Shown piece by piece: positions 41,866 through 51,200 of a stretch of 64,000 bases of DNA (the stretch's first letter is position 1; each line of letters starts with the position of its first letter). Made by a program: the position numbers and the translations under genes. The DNA lies in NCBI GenBank assembly GCA_020636835.1, contig JACJXC010000006.1, positions 1 through 64,000 of the forward strand. Direction: 5' to 3'. The DNA comes from Bacteroidales bacterium (GTDB taxonomy: Bacteria; Bacteroidota; Bacteroidia; Bacteroidales; Tenuifilaceae). Below the pieces are notes generated by a model, which worked only from the letters and a program-made list of their open reading frames with translations, was not told the DNA's origin and did no database searches.

Positions 41866-44046
41866 CTAACTTTCGGGTAGTGTAAAATAAAATGTGCTGC
41901 CCTTTCCTTTGGTACTGTCCACCCAGATTTTTCCGTTGTTTTTTTCTACAAACTCTTTGCAAAGGAGAAGGCCTAGCCCAGTTCCCGTTTCATTGGCCGT
42001 TCCTTTTGTGGTGAAAGAGCTGTCGACCATGAATATTTTCTCCAGATCTTCGCTGTTTATTCCTACCCCGGTGTCGGTAACCGATACCAGAATTGATTTG
42101 TCGGTCCGGTGGGCTCCAATCTCAATTTTTCCGTTGCTGGGTGTGAACTTAATGGCGTTGCTTACCAAGTTGCGGATTACCGTGGCAATGGAGTTTTTAT
42201 CGGCCAGCACTGTGGTATTCTCGTCGATACTTATACTTAGATTGATTTTCTTTTTCTCCGAGCTGGGAATCAGTATTTCGGTTTCCTGTACCACCAAATT
42301 GCGAAGTTTGAAATTTTCGGGGGTGTAGGTTATGGCTCCGGTTTGTGCTCGGGTCCATTGTAGGAGATTGTCGAGGAGTTTGTAAAGGTTTTGGGTTGAG
42401 TCGCTTATTACTCCGATGTATTCCAGCCGTTCCTCCTCGGATAGAAGGCTGTAGTTGCGTTCCAGCAGGTCGCTGAAGCCCATCAGTGCATTGAATGGGT
42501 TCCGTAGGTCGTGCGCAATTATCGAGAAAAGTTTATCCTTGGTGGCATTAAGCTCCTTAAGGCTTTTTTCCGATTCAAGCAGCTTGATGTTCGCATCTTC
42601 GAATTCTGCATTCTTTTGAGCTAGTAGTTTGTTCGATCGGCGAATAATTACAAAACTTGTTACGGCGCTAATAATCAGAATAAACAGGAGGACTGAGATG
42701 ATTAGGAGGATTCGTTGGAAGAATTTTTGCCGATCGTATTCCAACTGCTTAATGTCGCTATCTTTTTTTAGAATTTGGATTTCCCGCTCCTTGGCTTCGC
42801 TTTCAAATCGGGTTTGCATTTCGATAATGTTGCGGATTTGCTGCTGGTTGTAGAGCGAGTCGTTGTAGGCCAGCTGTATTTTTTTGTATTCGTATGCCTT
42901 TTTGTAGTTCCCTTTTCGTCCATTAACCTCGCTGAGTATTTCGTAAGTTTCCTGTATTATGGTTAAGTCGTCAACTTCTTTTATTTTGTTAATCACGGTG
43001 TTGACGTATTTTTCGCTTTGAGCAAGGTCGTTTTTTTTCAGGTAGGCCTTTGCAATGTTGTTGCAAGTGTTCAGGTAGCTGGAGATCTCGTTGATTTTAT
43101 TGCTTATGTTGAGCGATTTTATGTATGCATTAATTCCATAATCAATTTGCTCTATTCGTGTGTAGATTAGCCCAATGTTGTTGTAGGTGGTGGCTATTCC
43201 AAGTGAATCGTTCAGTTTTTTTGACAGATCCAACGATTTTGAAAGGTACTCGAGGGCTTTTTGGTAGTCGTTCTTCTCTTCGTATATTATTCCGAGGTTG
43301 TTGTAGGCTTCGGATAGGCCGGGGTCGTCGTTCTCTTTTAGCCAGATTTCGTAAGCTTTTAGGTAGTAATCCTCGGCTAGGTCGAAGTTTTTTAAATCGC
43401 GGTGTAGCGAGCCAATGAATGAGTAGTTATTCGCAATGTCGTCATAGATTTTATGGTTTATCTTGATGTTCATCGCTTTCAGTGAGTACTCTATTGCTCG
43501 GTTTAGGTCGTGGAGCAGCCTGTAGTGATAGGCTATTTGCTGGTACATCTCCGCTTCAAGTTTGTAATCGCTGATAGTGTTGCTGATTTCTGCTGCTTGC
43601 TTAAGCATTTCAATTGATTCGCTGTTCCGCTTTAGGTCGTTAAGAGCAATTGACATGTTGCTTAGCGTGTACACCACTTTTAGTAGATCATTTGCCTGTT
43701 CGCGGTGTTCTTTTGCTTTGTCGTAGTATTTTAGGGCTATTTCGTATTCTTTTTTTGCGGAGTACGCATTCCCCATGCTGTTGTATGCCTCGCCAAAGGC
43801 TTGGTCGCCTTTGTCGTTTTGGGCTTCGGTAAGGGCTAAAGATGCAAAGTGAATAGACGAATCGGCATTTGATTGCCAGTATTGTCGGGATAATTTGTCA
43901 TAAGCAACGACTCTTTCTAAGCCCGATGATTGCTTCGCAACTTGCAATAAACTGTCCACCGTGCCTTTTCGCAGCGAGTTTTGGGCTACTGCCTGAAATT
44001 GCCATAAGGCGCAAACAATTGCGAAATATATAAAATGCTTTTTCAA
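41866..44046 (-). CDS. TPR-repeat sensor histidine kinase (second copy)
   Basis: 726 residues if translation starts at the TTG at 44046, which yields a proper signal peptide (MKKHFIYFAIVCALWQFQAVAQ). The next in-frame candidate, a TTG at 44073, lies inside a -7 box (TATTTTTG, 44071-44078 on the minus strand), and no ATG is available. About eight TPR units follow (EAYNSMGNAYSAKKEYEIAL, ANNYSFIGSLHRDLKNFDLA), then a coiled coil and a membrane span (LLIISVLLFILIISAVTSFV). The kinase has His in DKLFSIIAHDLRNPFNALMG and NLVSNAIKFTPSNG, DTGVGINSEDLEKIF and GTGLGLLLCKEFVE. The kinase halves of the two copies are near-parallel; the TPR halves differ more. Confidence 0.9.
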   Translation of the reverse strand: MKKHFIYFAIVCALWQFQAVAQNSLRKGTVDSLLQVAKQSSGLERVVAYDKLSRQYWQSNADSSIHFASLALTEAQNDKGDQAFGEAYNSMGNAYSAKKEYEIALKYYDKAKEHREQANDLLKVVYTLSNMSIALNDLKRNSESIEMLKQAAEISNTISDYKLEAEMYQQIAYHYRLLHDLNRAIEYSLKAMNIKINHKIYDDIANNYSFIGSLHRDLKNFDLAEDYYLKAYEIWLKENDDPGLSEAYNNLGIIYEEKNDYQKALEYLSKSLDLSKKLNDSLGIATTYNNIGLIYTRIEQIDYGINAYIKSLNISNKINEISSYLNTCNNIAKAYLKKNDLAQSEKYVNTVINKIKEVDDLTIIQETYEILSEVNGRKGNYKKAYEYKKIQLAYNDSLYNQQQIRNIIEMQTRFESEAKEREIQILKKDSDIKQLEYDRQKFFQRILLIISVLLFILIISAVTSFVIIRRSNKLLAQKNAEFEDANIKLLESEKSLKELNATKDKLFSIIAHDLRNPFNALMGFSDLLERNYSLLSEEERLEYIGVISDSTQNLYKLLDNLLQWTRAQTGAITYTPENFKLRNLVVQETEILIPSSEKKKINLSISIDENTTVLADKNSIATVIRNLVSNAIKFTPSNGKIEIGAHRTDKSILVSVTDTGVGINSEDLEKIFMVDSSFTTKGTANETGTGLGLLLCKEFVEKNNGKIWVDSTKGKGSTFYFTLPES

Positions 44047-44070
44047 ATTATCAATAGTAACGTATATAAA

Positions 44071-44078
44071 CAAAAATA
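44071..44078 (-). promoter_or_regulatory. Putative promoter -7 box of the second TPR kinase
   Basis: TATTTTTG on the minus strand, an exact TAnnTTTG match 25 nt before the proposed TTG start. Confidence 0.45.
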
Positions 44079-44136
44079 TAAAAAAATCTGAATCTTTGTA
44101 ATGATCCTTGTTTAAAATGCAGGTTATTTGATAGTA

Positions 44137-45516
44137 TTACGCATTTTTATCGGTAATGTTCCCTGTTGCATGACCTTTAAAGAGTTTTATTTCAATTTGA
44201 TCGCCAATCTCAATCTGGTCGATGCTTTTTAAAACTTTTCCTTTGTGATATGTGATGGAGTAACCTTTCTGAAGAATGTTTGTTGGATCGAGGTTGTGAG
44301 TGGTTTGCTGCCAGTGGTCGAGTTGTGTATTGATGTTTGCAAATTTTGGGGGAAGGAGTGTCTGTATCTTCAGTTTATTATTGGTAACTTGAGTTGAGTG
44401 TTTGGCTATGGATGTTTTTATGCCGAGCAGGATTTTTGCTTGAGCCGATTTTATTCGGCTTCTATTTGTTTCGACCAAACTGTGTGTTGTGTAGGGGGTC
44501 AATCGCAGGATATTCTCAATTTGGTGTGTGTGCGTTGCAATTGTATTGGCACAACTGTGCTGAAATAGTACTTGTAGGCTGTTGAGGTTTTTTGTTTCTC
44601 CATCTATAATAAAATCTATTTCACTTTTCAGCCGGCTGCTCAGCTCTGTGGCTTGTTGTTCTGCTGCTATCGATTGGCCAATAAAGAACTCGGCAACGGC
44701 AGTAGGCGTTTTTAGCGATGTGTGCGCCACCATATCGGCAACCGACACATCCTTGTCGTGGCCTATGCCCGCGATTACAGGGAGGGGGAATTGTGCGATG
44801 TTTGAGGCCAGTTGGTACGAGTCGAAGCACGACAGATCCGTTTGTGCACCTCCTCCGCGCACAATGGCTACCGCATCGAACTGTTCCATGTTTTCGTGTA
44901 TTTTGGATAATGAGCTGATTATTGATCCTTCGGCATCATCGCCTTGCATTATTGAGGGGAATAGGGTGTAGGTAAACGTGTAGCCGAATTGGTTGTTGAT
45001 GAGTTGCCCCACAAAGTCCTGAAGACCCGCTGCGCTTGGCGACGAGATGATGGCGATTCGGTTGGGTAGCATGTTCAGTGTCAGCTCCTTGTTCATGTCC
45101 ATTATGCCATCGGATACCAGTTTGTTAATTGTTTCACGGCGTTTGAGTTCTATGTCGCCAAGGGTATAGCTGGGTTCAATATCGGTAATGTTAAGGCTGT
45201 AGCCGTAAAGTTCGTGAAACACAACCTGCGCATTAACAAGAATTTTCATTCCGCGTGCGAGTGTTCGGTTGGTCATTGTTTCGAAGTACGGTTTTAGCAT
45301 GCGGAAGGTGTAACTCCAAATGGTTGCTCGCGCTTTGGCCTTCAGGGCGTCGGTGGTATCGTCCTTCTGTATTAGTTCCAAGTAGCAATGCCCCGATGGA
45401 TGATCGTTTATTTCGCTTATTTCGGCCACAACCCAGTAGCTGTTGGGGAGTTGCTTGGCTATAGTTTCCTTTATTAGCCTGTTTAGTTCAAAAAGGCTGT
45501 ATTGGGTTTCGGTCAT
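44137..45516 (-). CDS. xseA: Exodeoxyribonuclease VII large subunit
   Basis: 459 residues. The N-terminal OB domain (YWVVAEISEINDHPSGHCYL) binds single-stranded DNA. The catalytic domain carries ISSPSAAGLQDFVGQL, AIVRGGGAQTDLSCFDSYQL, PVIAGIGHDKDVSVADMVAH and TPTAVAEF, all hallmarks of XseA. A long helical region and the C-terminal DPTNILQKGYSITYHKGKVL complete it. It degrades single-stranded DNA together with XseB. Its start overlaps the stop of the subtilase gene by 4 bp. Two histidine kinases separate it from xseB. Confidence 0.96.
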   Translation of the reverse strand: MTETQYSLFELNRLIKETIAKQLPNSYWVVAEISEINDHPSGHCYLELIQKDDTTDALKAKARATIWSYTFRMLKPYFETMTNRTLARGMKILVNAQVVFHELYGYSLNITDIEPSYTLGDIELKRRETINKLVSDGIMDMNKELTLNMLPNRIAIISSPSAAGLQDFVGQLINNQFGYTFTYTLFPSIMQGDDAEGSIISSLSKIHENMEQFDAVAIVRGGGAQTDLSCFDSYQLASNIAQFPLPVIAGIGHDKDVSVADMVAHTSLKTPTAVAEFFIGQSIAAEQQATELSSRLKSEIDFIIDGETKNLNSLQVLFQHSCANTIATHTHQIENILRLTPYTTHSLVETNRSRIKSAQAKILLGIKTSIAKHSTQVTNNKLKIQTLLPPKFANINTQLDHWQQTTHNLDPTNILQKGYSITYHKGKVLKSIDQIEIGDQIEIKLFKGHATGNITDKNA

Positions 45517-47150
45517 GGTTGTAGTTTGATGCCTTTGGCGTAGTAAGTGTTTGCCCCGGTTTGCACTTTTATAATATAGATTCCACTTGCTAGTTGTAGC
45601 GGCAGTTGTAATTCGAATGTGCTGTGGGTCGATAGTTCTGTTCGATGATAGATTTCGGCTCCAGACATTGTGTAAACCCTACATTCTATGGGGTGATCTG
45701 GGACTATTGGTAGTGTGATATTTATGGACTGGCTGAATGGGTTTGGACATATTTGCATTTGCGAATTTTTTTCGGGCGGTGGGTAAATGTTGATTGCGGC
45801 TGCAAAGTCCGGGATTCCATATCCTGTGCTATTGTTTGGGGAGTTGGCTTGGCTTGCGTTCGATTTGATGAGTTGGATCAGTTCGTTGCAACTTAGCGTA
45901 GGATCCGATTGCCAGAGGCATGCGGCCATTCCTGCAATAATTGGGCCCGAAAAGGATGTCCCGTTGGCGGGGTAAATGCCGTCGGTGTTGGCTATTACCG
46001 CATTTTCGCCCAAGGCGCAAACGTCGGGCTTGATGCGCCCGTCGGAAGTTGGGCCGAAGGAGCTGAAGTATGCTCGTTGCTTGCTACTGTTTACGGCTCC
46101 CACAGTTAGCACGTTGGGCGAATCGGCGGGTGCCGAGATGTAGTGCCATGCGTTGCTTCCTTCGTTGCCGGCGCTAACCACCACTAACATCCCTTTTGAG
46201 GCTGCTGTATTTGCCGCTTGGGTGATTGGGGTTGCTGCGCCATCTAAATCGTTGTATGTGTGATTTTGCGATTCAATATCGAAGGTTGTGTACCCCAGCG
46301 ATGAGTTTATAATATCGGCTCCTACGCTATCGGCAAACTCGGCTCCTGCAGCCCAGCAGTACTCTTCGTATAGTTGCTCCACGTTGGCGTTTTCGGTTCG
46401 AATTAACCAGTATTCCGCATGGGGTGCTGTGCCAATAAGATGCCCCTGGGAGTAGCCTCCCATTGTGGATAGTACCATTGTTCCGTGGTGGTGTTTCTTA
46501 TAAATGTTCGATTTGGGGTTTACAAAATCCTTAACCCCCAGTATTCGATTGTTAATCCGCAAGCTGTCGAATGCTGCAATGGTGTTTACATCCAGGAATC
46601 CGGCGTCGAGTAATGCAATTCGAACACCATCGCCTAAAAGCCCACTGTTGTGAAGCAGATGCCCATTCAGCATTTTTATTTGTGTTGATGAGTTCCCGTA
46701 ATTTAAATCGTTGGTTATTAATCTATTCTTTTTATTCCCGGCGTTGTTGTCGATGTCGAATTTCTGTTTTATGCTTTTGCCCGATGACTTGTATATTTCC
46801 GTAGTATTGCTGATAAATGAAAGATTCTGAATGGCGGTAAGCTGGTTGACGTTTGTTGTTGTGATTACAGCTCCGTTAAACCATTTTAGTGGGAAATCGA
46901 CAATGGCGCCAGTTGCCTCGATTTGTTGGATGTAGCCGGGGTTAACCGGGAGGTCGGTCTCTGTAATTGCGATCCCCTGCTTAGTCCTCCGATTTACCGA
47001 GCGTTCGGAGAGGAATGCCGATGGATTGTCGGTGGAGTATGGTGTTCCTGTTTTATTGGTGAATTGAACAAAGTATTTATCCTGAGCAAATGTAGCTATG
47101 CTAACGGTTATGGCTGCAATTGTAAGAAAATACTTTGTTATGGGTTTCAT
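45513..47150 (-). CDS. S8 subtilisin-family peptidase with T9SS sorting domain
   Basis: 545 residues. Signal peptide (MKPITKYFLTIAAITVSIATFAQ), a propeptide-like region, then the peptidase with its catalytic Asp in RIALLDAGF, His in KHHHGTMVLSTMGG and Ser in NGTSFSGPIIAGMAACLW, and SAGNEGSNAW as the oxyanion region. A type IX C-terminal sorting domain follows (ICPNPFSQSINITLP ... LASGIYIIKVQTG), so it is exported to the surface or medium. The 4-bp overlap with xseA means the two are coupled, though no functional link is evident. The MORN gene ends 18 bp upstream of it. Confidence 0.94.
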   Translation of the reverse strand: MKPITKYFLTIAAITVSIATFAQDKYFVQFTNKTGTPYSTDNPSAFLSERSVNRRTKQGIAITETDLPVNPGYIQQIEATGAIVDFPLKWFNGAVITTTNVNQLTAIQNLSFISNTTEIYKSSGKSIKQKFDIDNNAGNKKNRLITNDLNYGNSSTQIKMLNGHLLHNSGLLGDGVRIALLDAGFLDVNTIAAFDSLRINNRILGVKDFVNPKSNIYKKHHHGTMVLSTMGGYSQGHLIGTAPHAEYWLIRTENANVEQLYEEYCWAAGAEFADSVGADIINSSLGYTTFDIESQNHTYNDLDGAATPITQAANTAASKGMLVVVSAGNEGSNAWHYISAPADSPNVLTVGAVNSSKQRAYFSSFGPTSDGRIKPDVCALGENAVIANTDGIYPANGTSFSGPIIAGMAACLWQSDPTLSCNELIQLIKSNASQANSPNNSTGYGIPDFAAAINIYPPPEKNSQMQICPNPFSQSINITLPIVPDHPIECRVYTMSGAEIYHRTELSTHSTFELQLPLQLASGIYIIKVQTGANTYYAKGIKLQP

Positions 47151-47168
47151 TCGATGGACTATTTTGTT

Positions 47169-47981
47169 TTAGTAAGGGCTGCTACCCATTCGTTCCAGAA
47201 AACTCTCTGTGGATGGTTCCTGAATCTTTCCTGCATTCTTGAAAAGCGCATCTAATTCCTTGTTCATCTTTTCGATGAGTTGATTCTGATTCTCGGGAAT
47301 TCCTTTGTTGTAGCGGATTGTCTCAATTAGTTGTCCTTCGTCGGAGTAAAATTTCCATTCGCCATCTTTTAATCCATTTAGGTACAATCCATCTACTCTG
47401 GTTTTCCCATCCTCGTAAAATACCTTGATATTCCCATGCTGTGTGCCATTGGTGTAGTTCACTACGGTTTTGTTCAGCCCGTTAGGGAAGAACTGTACAA
47501 GCGTGCCGTGCATTTGGCCATTGACGTATGGAATGCTTTCGTAGGTTTTTCCGTTGGGGTAGTATTGCTTGTATCGGCCGTGCTTGTTGCCGTTCTGAAA
47601 ACGTTCTTCGTAAACTAAAACTGCATTGCTGTTGTAGTATTGCCAAAGGCTGTCTTTGTTTTTGCCGATGTAATACCCTTGTGCTGCAATTTTTTCGTCG
47701 GAGGAGAAAAATGTTGCTTGGGTGTATGTACTTGTTGCATTATGGGTTAGTACCACTTTTATGGTTCCATCCTCCCTGTACCTTTTGAACTCGCCAATGG
47801 GCTTGTCATCCTTAAATCGCCCTTCGTAGGCTTTCTTCCCATTGGGGTACGATTTGGTCCAGTATCCCTGCTTGCGGTTAAACTTATCAATTTGGTTGAT
47901 AGTATCGTTTTGTCCCAATGCGCTGTTCGCAGTGAAAATTAATATCGATATGGTCGAAAGCACTAATACGCTTGTTTTCAT
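47169..47981 (-). CDS. Secreted MORN-repeat protein
   Basis: 270 residues from the ATG giving the signal peptide MKTSVLVLSTISILIFTANS; nine extra upstream residues in frame are less likely. The body is a run of about eight MORN/YwqK-type repeats with the pattern Y-x-x-G-x-x-x-G-x-W/F-x-x-Y (KKAYEGRFKDDKPIGEFKRY, KHGRYKQYYPNGKTYESIPY, KTRVDGLYLNGLKDGEWKFY). In databases such proteins are often labelled YwqK-family antitoxins, but no toxin gene is near and the protein looks exported. It probably shares an mRNA with the subtilase downstream. Confidence 0.85.
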   Translation of the reverse strand: MKTSVLVLSTISILIFTANSALGQNDTINQIDKFNRKQGYWTKSYPNGKKAYEGRFKDDKPIGEFKRYREDGTIKVVLTHNATSTYTQATFFSSDEKIAAQGYYIGKNKDSLWQYYNSNAVLVYEERFQNGNKHGRYKQYYPNGKTYESIPYVNGQMHGTLVQFFPNGLNKTVVNYTNGTQHGNIKVFYEDGKTRVDGLYLNGLKDGEWKFYSDEGQLIETIRYNKGIPENQNQLIEKMNKELDALFKNAGKIQEPSTESFLERMGSSPY

Positions 47982-48060
47982 GGGGTAAGTCTTGATTTTA
48001 ATATTCATTACAAATTTACTGATTCTTTTTTAACACCAAAGTTTATGCCTATTACAAATA

Positions 48061-48098
48061 AAAAGAAGGCTGTTAGATTTTCTAACAGCCTTCTTTTA
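48061..48098 (-). terminator. Intrinsic terminator of dnaK
   Basis: Perfect 13-bp stem GAAGGCTGTTAGA / TCTAACAGCCTTC with a 3-nt loop, flanked by A and T runs on both sides. It ends dnaK on the minus strand and could also block readthrough from the other side. Confidence 0.9.
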
Positions 48099-48110
48099 TA
48101 ATGCCCGAAG

Positions 48111-50021
48111 TTATTTTACCTCCTCAAAGTCAACATCAGTAACCTCTTTGTCATCTTTGGCCGACGAACCTGACGATGCGCCTGCATTAGGGTTTGCCTC
48201 TTGTTGTTGTCCGGCTCCTTGTGCTTTGTACATCTCCTCCGACGCAGCCTGCCATGCAGCATTTAGCTCGTTGGTGGCTGCTTCAATTGCGGCAACATCC
48301 TGGCTCTTGTGTGCCTCTTTTAGTTTTGCCAAACCTTGCTCAATTGGGCCTTTCTTATCGGCAGGTAGTTTGTCGCCAAACTCTTTTAGTTGCTTTTCGG
48401 TTTGGAAAATCATGCTATCAGCAGCGTTGATTTTGTCGATTTTCTCTCTAGCTTCCTTGTCGGCAGCCTCGTTACGAAGCGCTTCCTCACGCATACGCTT
48501 GATTTCCTCGTCGGTAAGACCCGATGATGCCTCGATGCGGATTTTTTGCTCCTTGCCAGTTCCTTTATCCTTGGCGGTAACGTGCAGAATACCGTTTGCA
48601 TCAATATCGAAAGTTACCTCAATTTGGGGCACTCCGCGTGGGGCTGGTGGTAGGCCATCGAGGTGGAAACGTCCAATGGTTTTGTTATCCTTTGCAAGTT
48701 GCCGCTCGCCCTGTAGAATGTGAATCTCAACCGAAGGTTGATTATCAGCCGCTGTGGTAAATGTTTCCGACTTCCGGGTTGGAATTGTTGTGTTAGCATC
48801 AATCAACCTGGTGAAAACACCCCCAAGGGTTTCAATACCTAATGATAGAGGTGTTACGTCGAGTAGTAATACGTCTTTAACCTCGCCAGTTAACACGCCG
48901 CCTTGGATAGCAGCACCAACAGCAACAACCTCGTCGGGGTTTACGCTCTTGTTAGGTGTGCGACCAAAGAACTTCTCAACAATTTGCTGTACGTGAGGAA
49001 TACGGGTTGAACCTCCAACCAAAATAACCTCATCGATGTCCGATGCTTGTAACCCAGCATCAGATAATGCCCTGCGGCAAGGTTCAATGGTGCGTTGGAA
49101 CAAATTGTCCGATAATTTCTCGAATTGTGCACGGGTTAATGATCTTACCAAGTGTTTTGGAATACCATTAACAGGCATAATATATGGCAGGTTGATTTCG
49201 CTAGTGGTTGTGCTGGAAAGTTCAATCTTAGCTTTTTCAGCAGCCTCTTTCAAGCGTTGCAGAGCCATTGGGTCTTTGCGTAAATCAATTCCTTCGTCCT
49301 TTAGGAACTCCTCTGCTAACCAATCAATAATAACTTGGTCGAAGTCGTCGCCCCCAAGGTGGGTATCTCCGTTGGTCGATTTTACTTCGAATACGCCATC
49401 GCCTAGTTCTAGGATAGAGATATCGAAAGTACCACCACCAAGGTCGAATACTGCCACTTTAACATCTTGGTGCTTTTTGTCCATTCCGTATGCCAATGCA
49501 GCAGCGGTAGGCTCGTTAATGATACGGCGAACTTTTAAACCAGCAATTTCGCCAGCCTCCTTGGTTGCCTGGCGTTGCGAGTCACTGAAGTAAGCAGGAA
49601 CGGTAATAACTGCCTCTGTAACCTCTTGTCCAAGGTAATCCTCGGCGGTTTTCTTCATTTTCTGAAGTACCATAGCCGAAATTTCCTGTGGAGTGTAAAG
49701 TCTGCCATCAATATCAACACGTGGAGTGTTGTTTTCGCCACGGGTTACTTTGTAAGGTACGCGTGGAACTTCAACGTTAGCAACCTTATCGTAGGTTTCG
49801 CCCATGAAACGTTTAATGGACGAAACGGTTTTTTGTGGGTTGATAATGGCCTGACGTTTTGCAGGATCGCCAACCTTGCGTTCTCCGTTCTCTACAAAAC
49901 CAACAATCGAAGGCGTTGTACGTTTCCCTTCGCTATTGGTTATTACAACCGGCTCGTTTCCTTCCATTACGGAAACACATGAGTTGGTTGTTCCTAAATC
50001 GATTCCAATAATTTTACCCAT
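48111..50021 (-). CDS. dnaK: Chaperone protein DnaK (Hsp70)
   Basis: ATP-driven cytosolic chaperone, 636 residues. ATPase-domain signatures: IIGIDLGTTNSCVSVMEGNE, VFDLGGGTFDISILELGDG and VILVGGSTRIPHVQQIVEKF. The linker DVLLLDVTPLSLGIETLGG leads into the substrate-binding domain, and a Gly/Gln/Ala-rich tail ends in the acidic TDVDFEEVK. Length and order match bacterial DnaK throughout. It stands alone, without grpE or dnaJ beside it. I see no CIRCE element in the 336-bp divergent gap to panB. Confidence 0.98.
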   Translation of the reverse strand: MGKIIGIDLGTTNSCVSVMEGNEPVVITNSEGKRTTPSIVGFVENGERKVGDPAKRQAIINPQKTVSSIKRFMGETYDKVANVEVPRVPYKVTRGENNTPRVDIDGRLYTPQEISAMVLQKMKKTAEDYLGQEVTEAVITVPAYFSDSQRQATKEAGEIAGLKVRRIINEPTAAALAYGMDKKHQDVKVAVFDLGGGTFDISILELGDGVFEVKSTNGDTHLGGDDFDQVIIDWLAEEFLKDEGIDLRKDPMALQRLKEAAEKAKIELSSTTTSEINLPYIMPVNGIPKHLVRSLTRAQFEKLSDNLFQRTIEPCRRALSDAGLQASDIDEVILVGGSTRIPHVQQIVEKFFGRTPNKSVNPDEVVAVGAAIQGGVLTGEVKDVLLLDVTPLSLGIETLGGVFTRLIDANTTIPTRKSETFTTAADNQPSVEIHILQGERQLAKDNKTIGRFHLDGLPPAPRGVPQIEVTFDIDANGILHVTAKDKGTGKEQKIRIEASSGLTDEEIKRMREEALRNEAADKEAREKIDKINAADSMIFQTEKQLKEFGDKLPADKKGPIEQGLAKLKEAHKSQDVAAIEAATNELNAAWQAASEEMYKAQGAGQQQEANPNAGASSGSSAKDDKEVTDVDFEEVK

Positions 50022-50323
50022 TGTTGTATTTATTTAATTCTATATGGTTTTTGTTTTATTTGTTTCAACACTTCAGATTTATCAATGACTGTGCCATTGG
50101 AAAAATTGCTTGTTAAACGGACATTTCTGTCATAATTCAAAAAATATTTGGGCTAGTTTGTCAGTTGATTTGAATTGATAAAGTCCTGTAGTCTGTCTAT
50201 GTTGTTGTTTGTGAGTTGCTTGATGTTTTATGTGTCAATATGGCAGTTTTGTGTTGATGTTTTTGTTTGCCGATACCCAAATTCTTGTTCATTTAACTAG
50301 ATGCTTATGTTGGAATATTGATT

Positions 50324-50331
50324 TACCTTTG
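50324..50331 (+). promoter_or_regulatory. Putative panB promoter -7 box
   Basis: TACCTTTG matches TAnnTTTG 27 nt before the panB ATG. The rest of the dnaK-panB gap (50022-50357) is AT-rich, and no confident dnaK promoter or heat-shock operator is seen. Confidence 0.5.
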
Positions 50332-50357
50332 CAACATCAAACCAAAAGATTCTTTGT

Positions 50358-51173
50358 ATGTCAACTGAAGGTGGTGTAAAGGTTGTAACAACCCATGTTT
50401 TGTACGAGATGAAATTGCGTGGCGAGAAGATTGCCATGCTTACAGCATACGATTTTTCCATGGCTCGCATTCTGGATGCAGCTGGTATAGATGTACTTTT
50501 AGTGGGCGATTCTGCCTCAAATGTAATGGCGGGTCATGAATCGACCCTCCCAATTACGCTCGACCAAATGATTTACCACGCCAGTTCTGTTATGCGTGCC
50601 GTAAAGCGCGCATTGGTAGTTGTTGATTTGCCTTTTGGAACGTATCAAGGAAACTCTAAACTGGCATTAAACTCTGCTATCAGAATAATGAAGGAGAGTG
50701 GTGCCGATGCGGTGAAACTTGAGGGCGGTGCGGAGATTATCGATTCAGTTACCCGTATTCTTTCGGCAGGTATTCCTGTGATGGGACACCTTGGGCTAAC
50801 TCCCCAATCAATCCATAAGTTTGGTACTTACGTTGTTAGGGCCAAGGAAGAGGCCGAGGCTAAAAAACTGGTTGAGGATGCCCATAAATTGGAGGAAGCA
50901 GGTTGTTTCTCGATTGTCCTAGAAAAAATACCCGCTAAGTTAGGTGCTCAAGTTGCAAACGAACTCAAAATCCCTGTAATTGGAATTGGCGCAGGCAGTG
51001 GTGTTGATGGCCAAGTTTTAGTAACTCATGATATGCTTGGGATTACGCAGGAGTTTTCGCCCCGTTTCCTCCGTCGTTACCATAACTTGTTTGCGGAGAT
51101 GACTGGCTCGTTTCAGTCGTATATAAAGGATGTTAAATCGAAAGATTTTCCTAACGAGAGGGAGCAATACTAA
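50358..51173 (+). CDS. panB: 3-methyl-2-oxobutanoate hydroxymethyltransferase
   Basis: First committed step of pantothenate synthesis: transfers a hydroxymethyl group from methylenetetrahydrofolate to ketoisovalerate. 271 residues with the family blocks EKIAMLTAYDFSMARILDAA, DVLLVGDSASNVMAGHESTL, DLPFGTYQGNSKLALNSAIR, GADAVKLEGGAEIIDSVTRI, GHLGLTPQSIHKFGTYVVRA and VIGIGAGSGVDGQVLVTHDM. Metal ligands (Asp in GDSAS and KLEGG Glu) are kept. It is followed after 27 bp by an RluA-type gene on the same strand. Confidence 0.97.
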   Translation: MSTEGGVKVVTTHVLYEMKLRGEKIAMLTAYDFSMARILDAAGIDVLLVGDSASNVMAGHESTLPITLDQMIYHASSVMRAVKRALVVVDLPFGTYQGNSKLALNSAIRIMKESGADAVKLEGGAEIIDSVTRILSAGIPVMGHLGLTPQSIHKFGTYVVRAKEEAEAKKLVEDAHKLEEAGCFSIVLEKIPAKLGAQVANELKIPVIGIGAGSGVDGQVLVTHDMLGITQEFSPRFLRRYHNLFAEMTGSFQSYIKDVKSKDFPNEREQY

Positions 51174-51200
51174 GTTTGTAATATTCAATAAATTGGAATA

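Noticed and set aside
47169..47981. MORN protein as antitoxin of a toxin-antitoxin pair
   Set aside because: It has a signal peptide and no small toxin-like ORF is adjacent; the YwqK antitoxin label comes from family naming only.
48148..48723. 191-codon open frame antisense to dnaK
   Set aside because: Antisense frames opposite dnaK are a well-known artefact of its codon use; this one has no promoter, start context or recognisable domain.
50022..50357. CIRCE or other heat-shock operator upstream of dnaK
   Set aside because: I found no TTAGCACTC-N9-GAGTGCTAA-like inverted repeat; only short chance palindromes such as GACA...TGTC.
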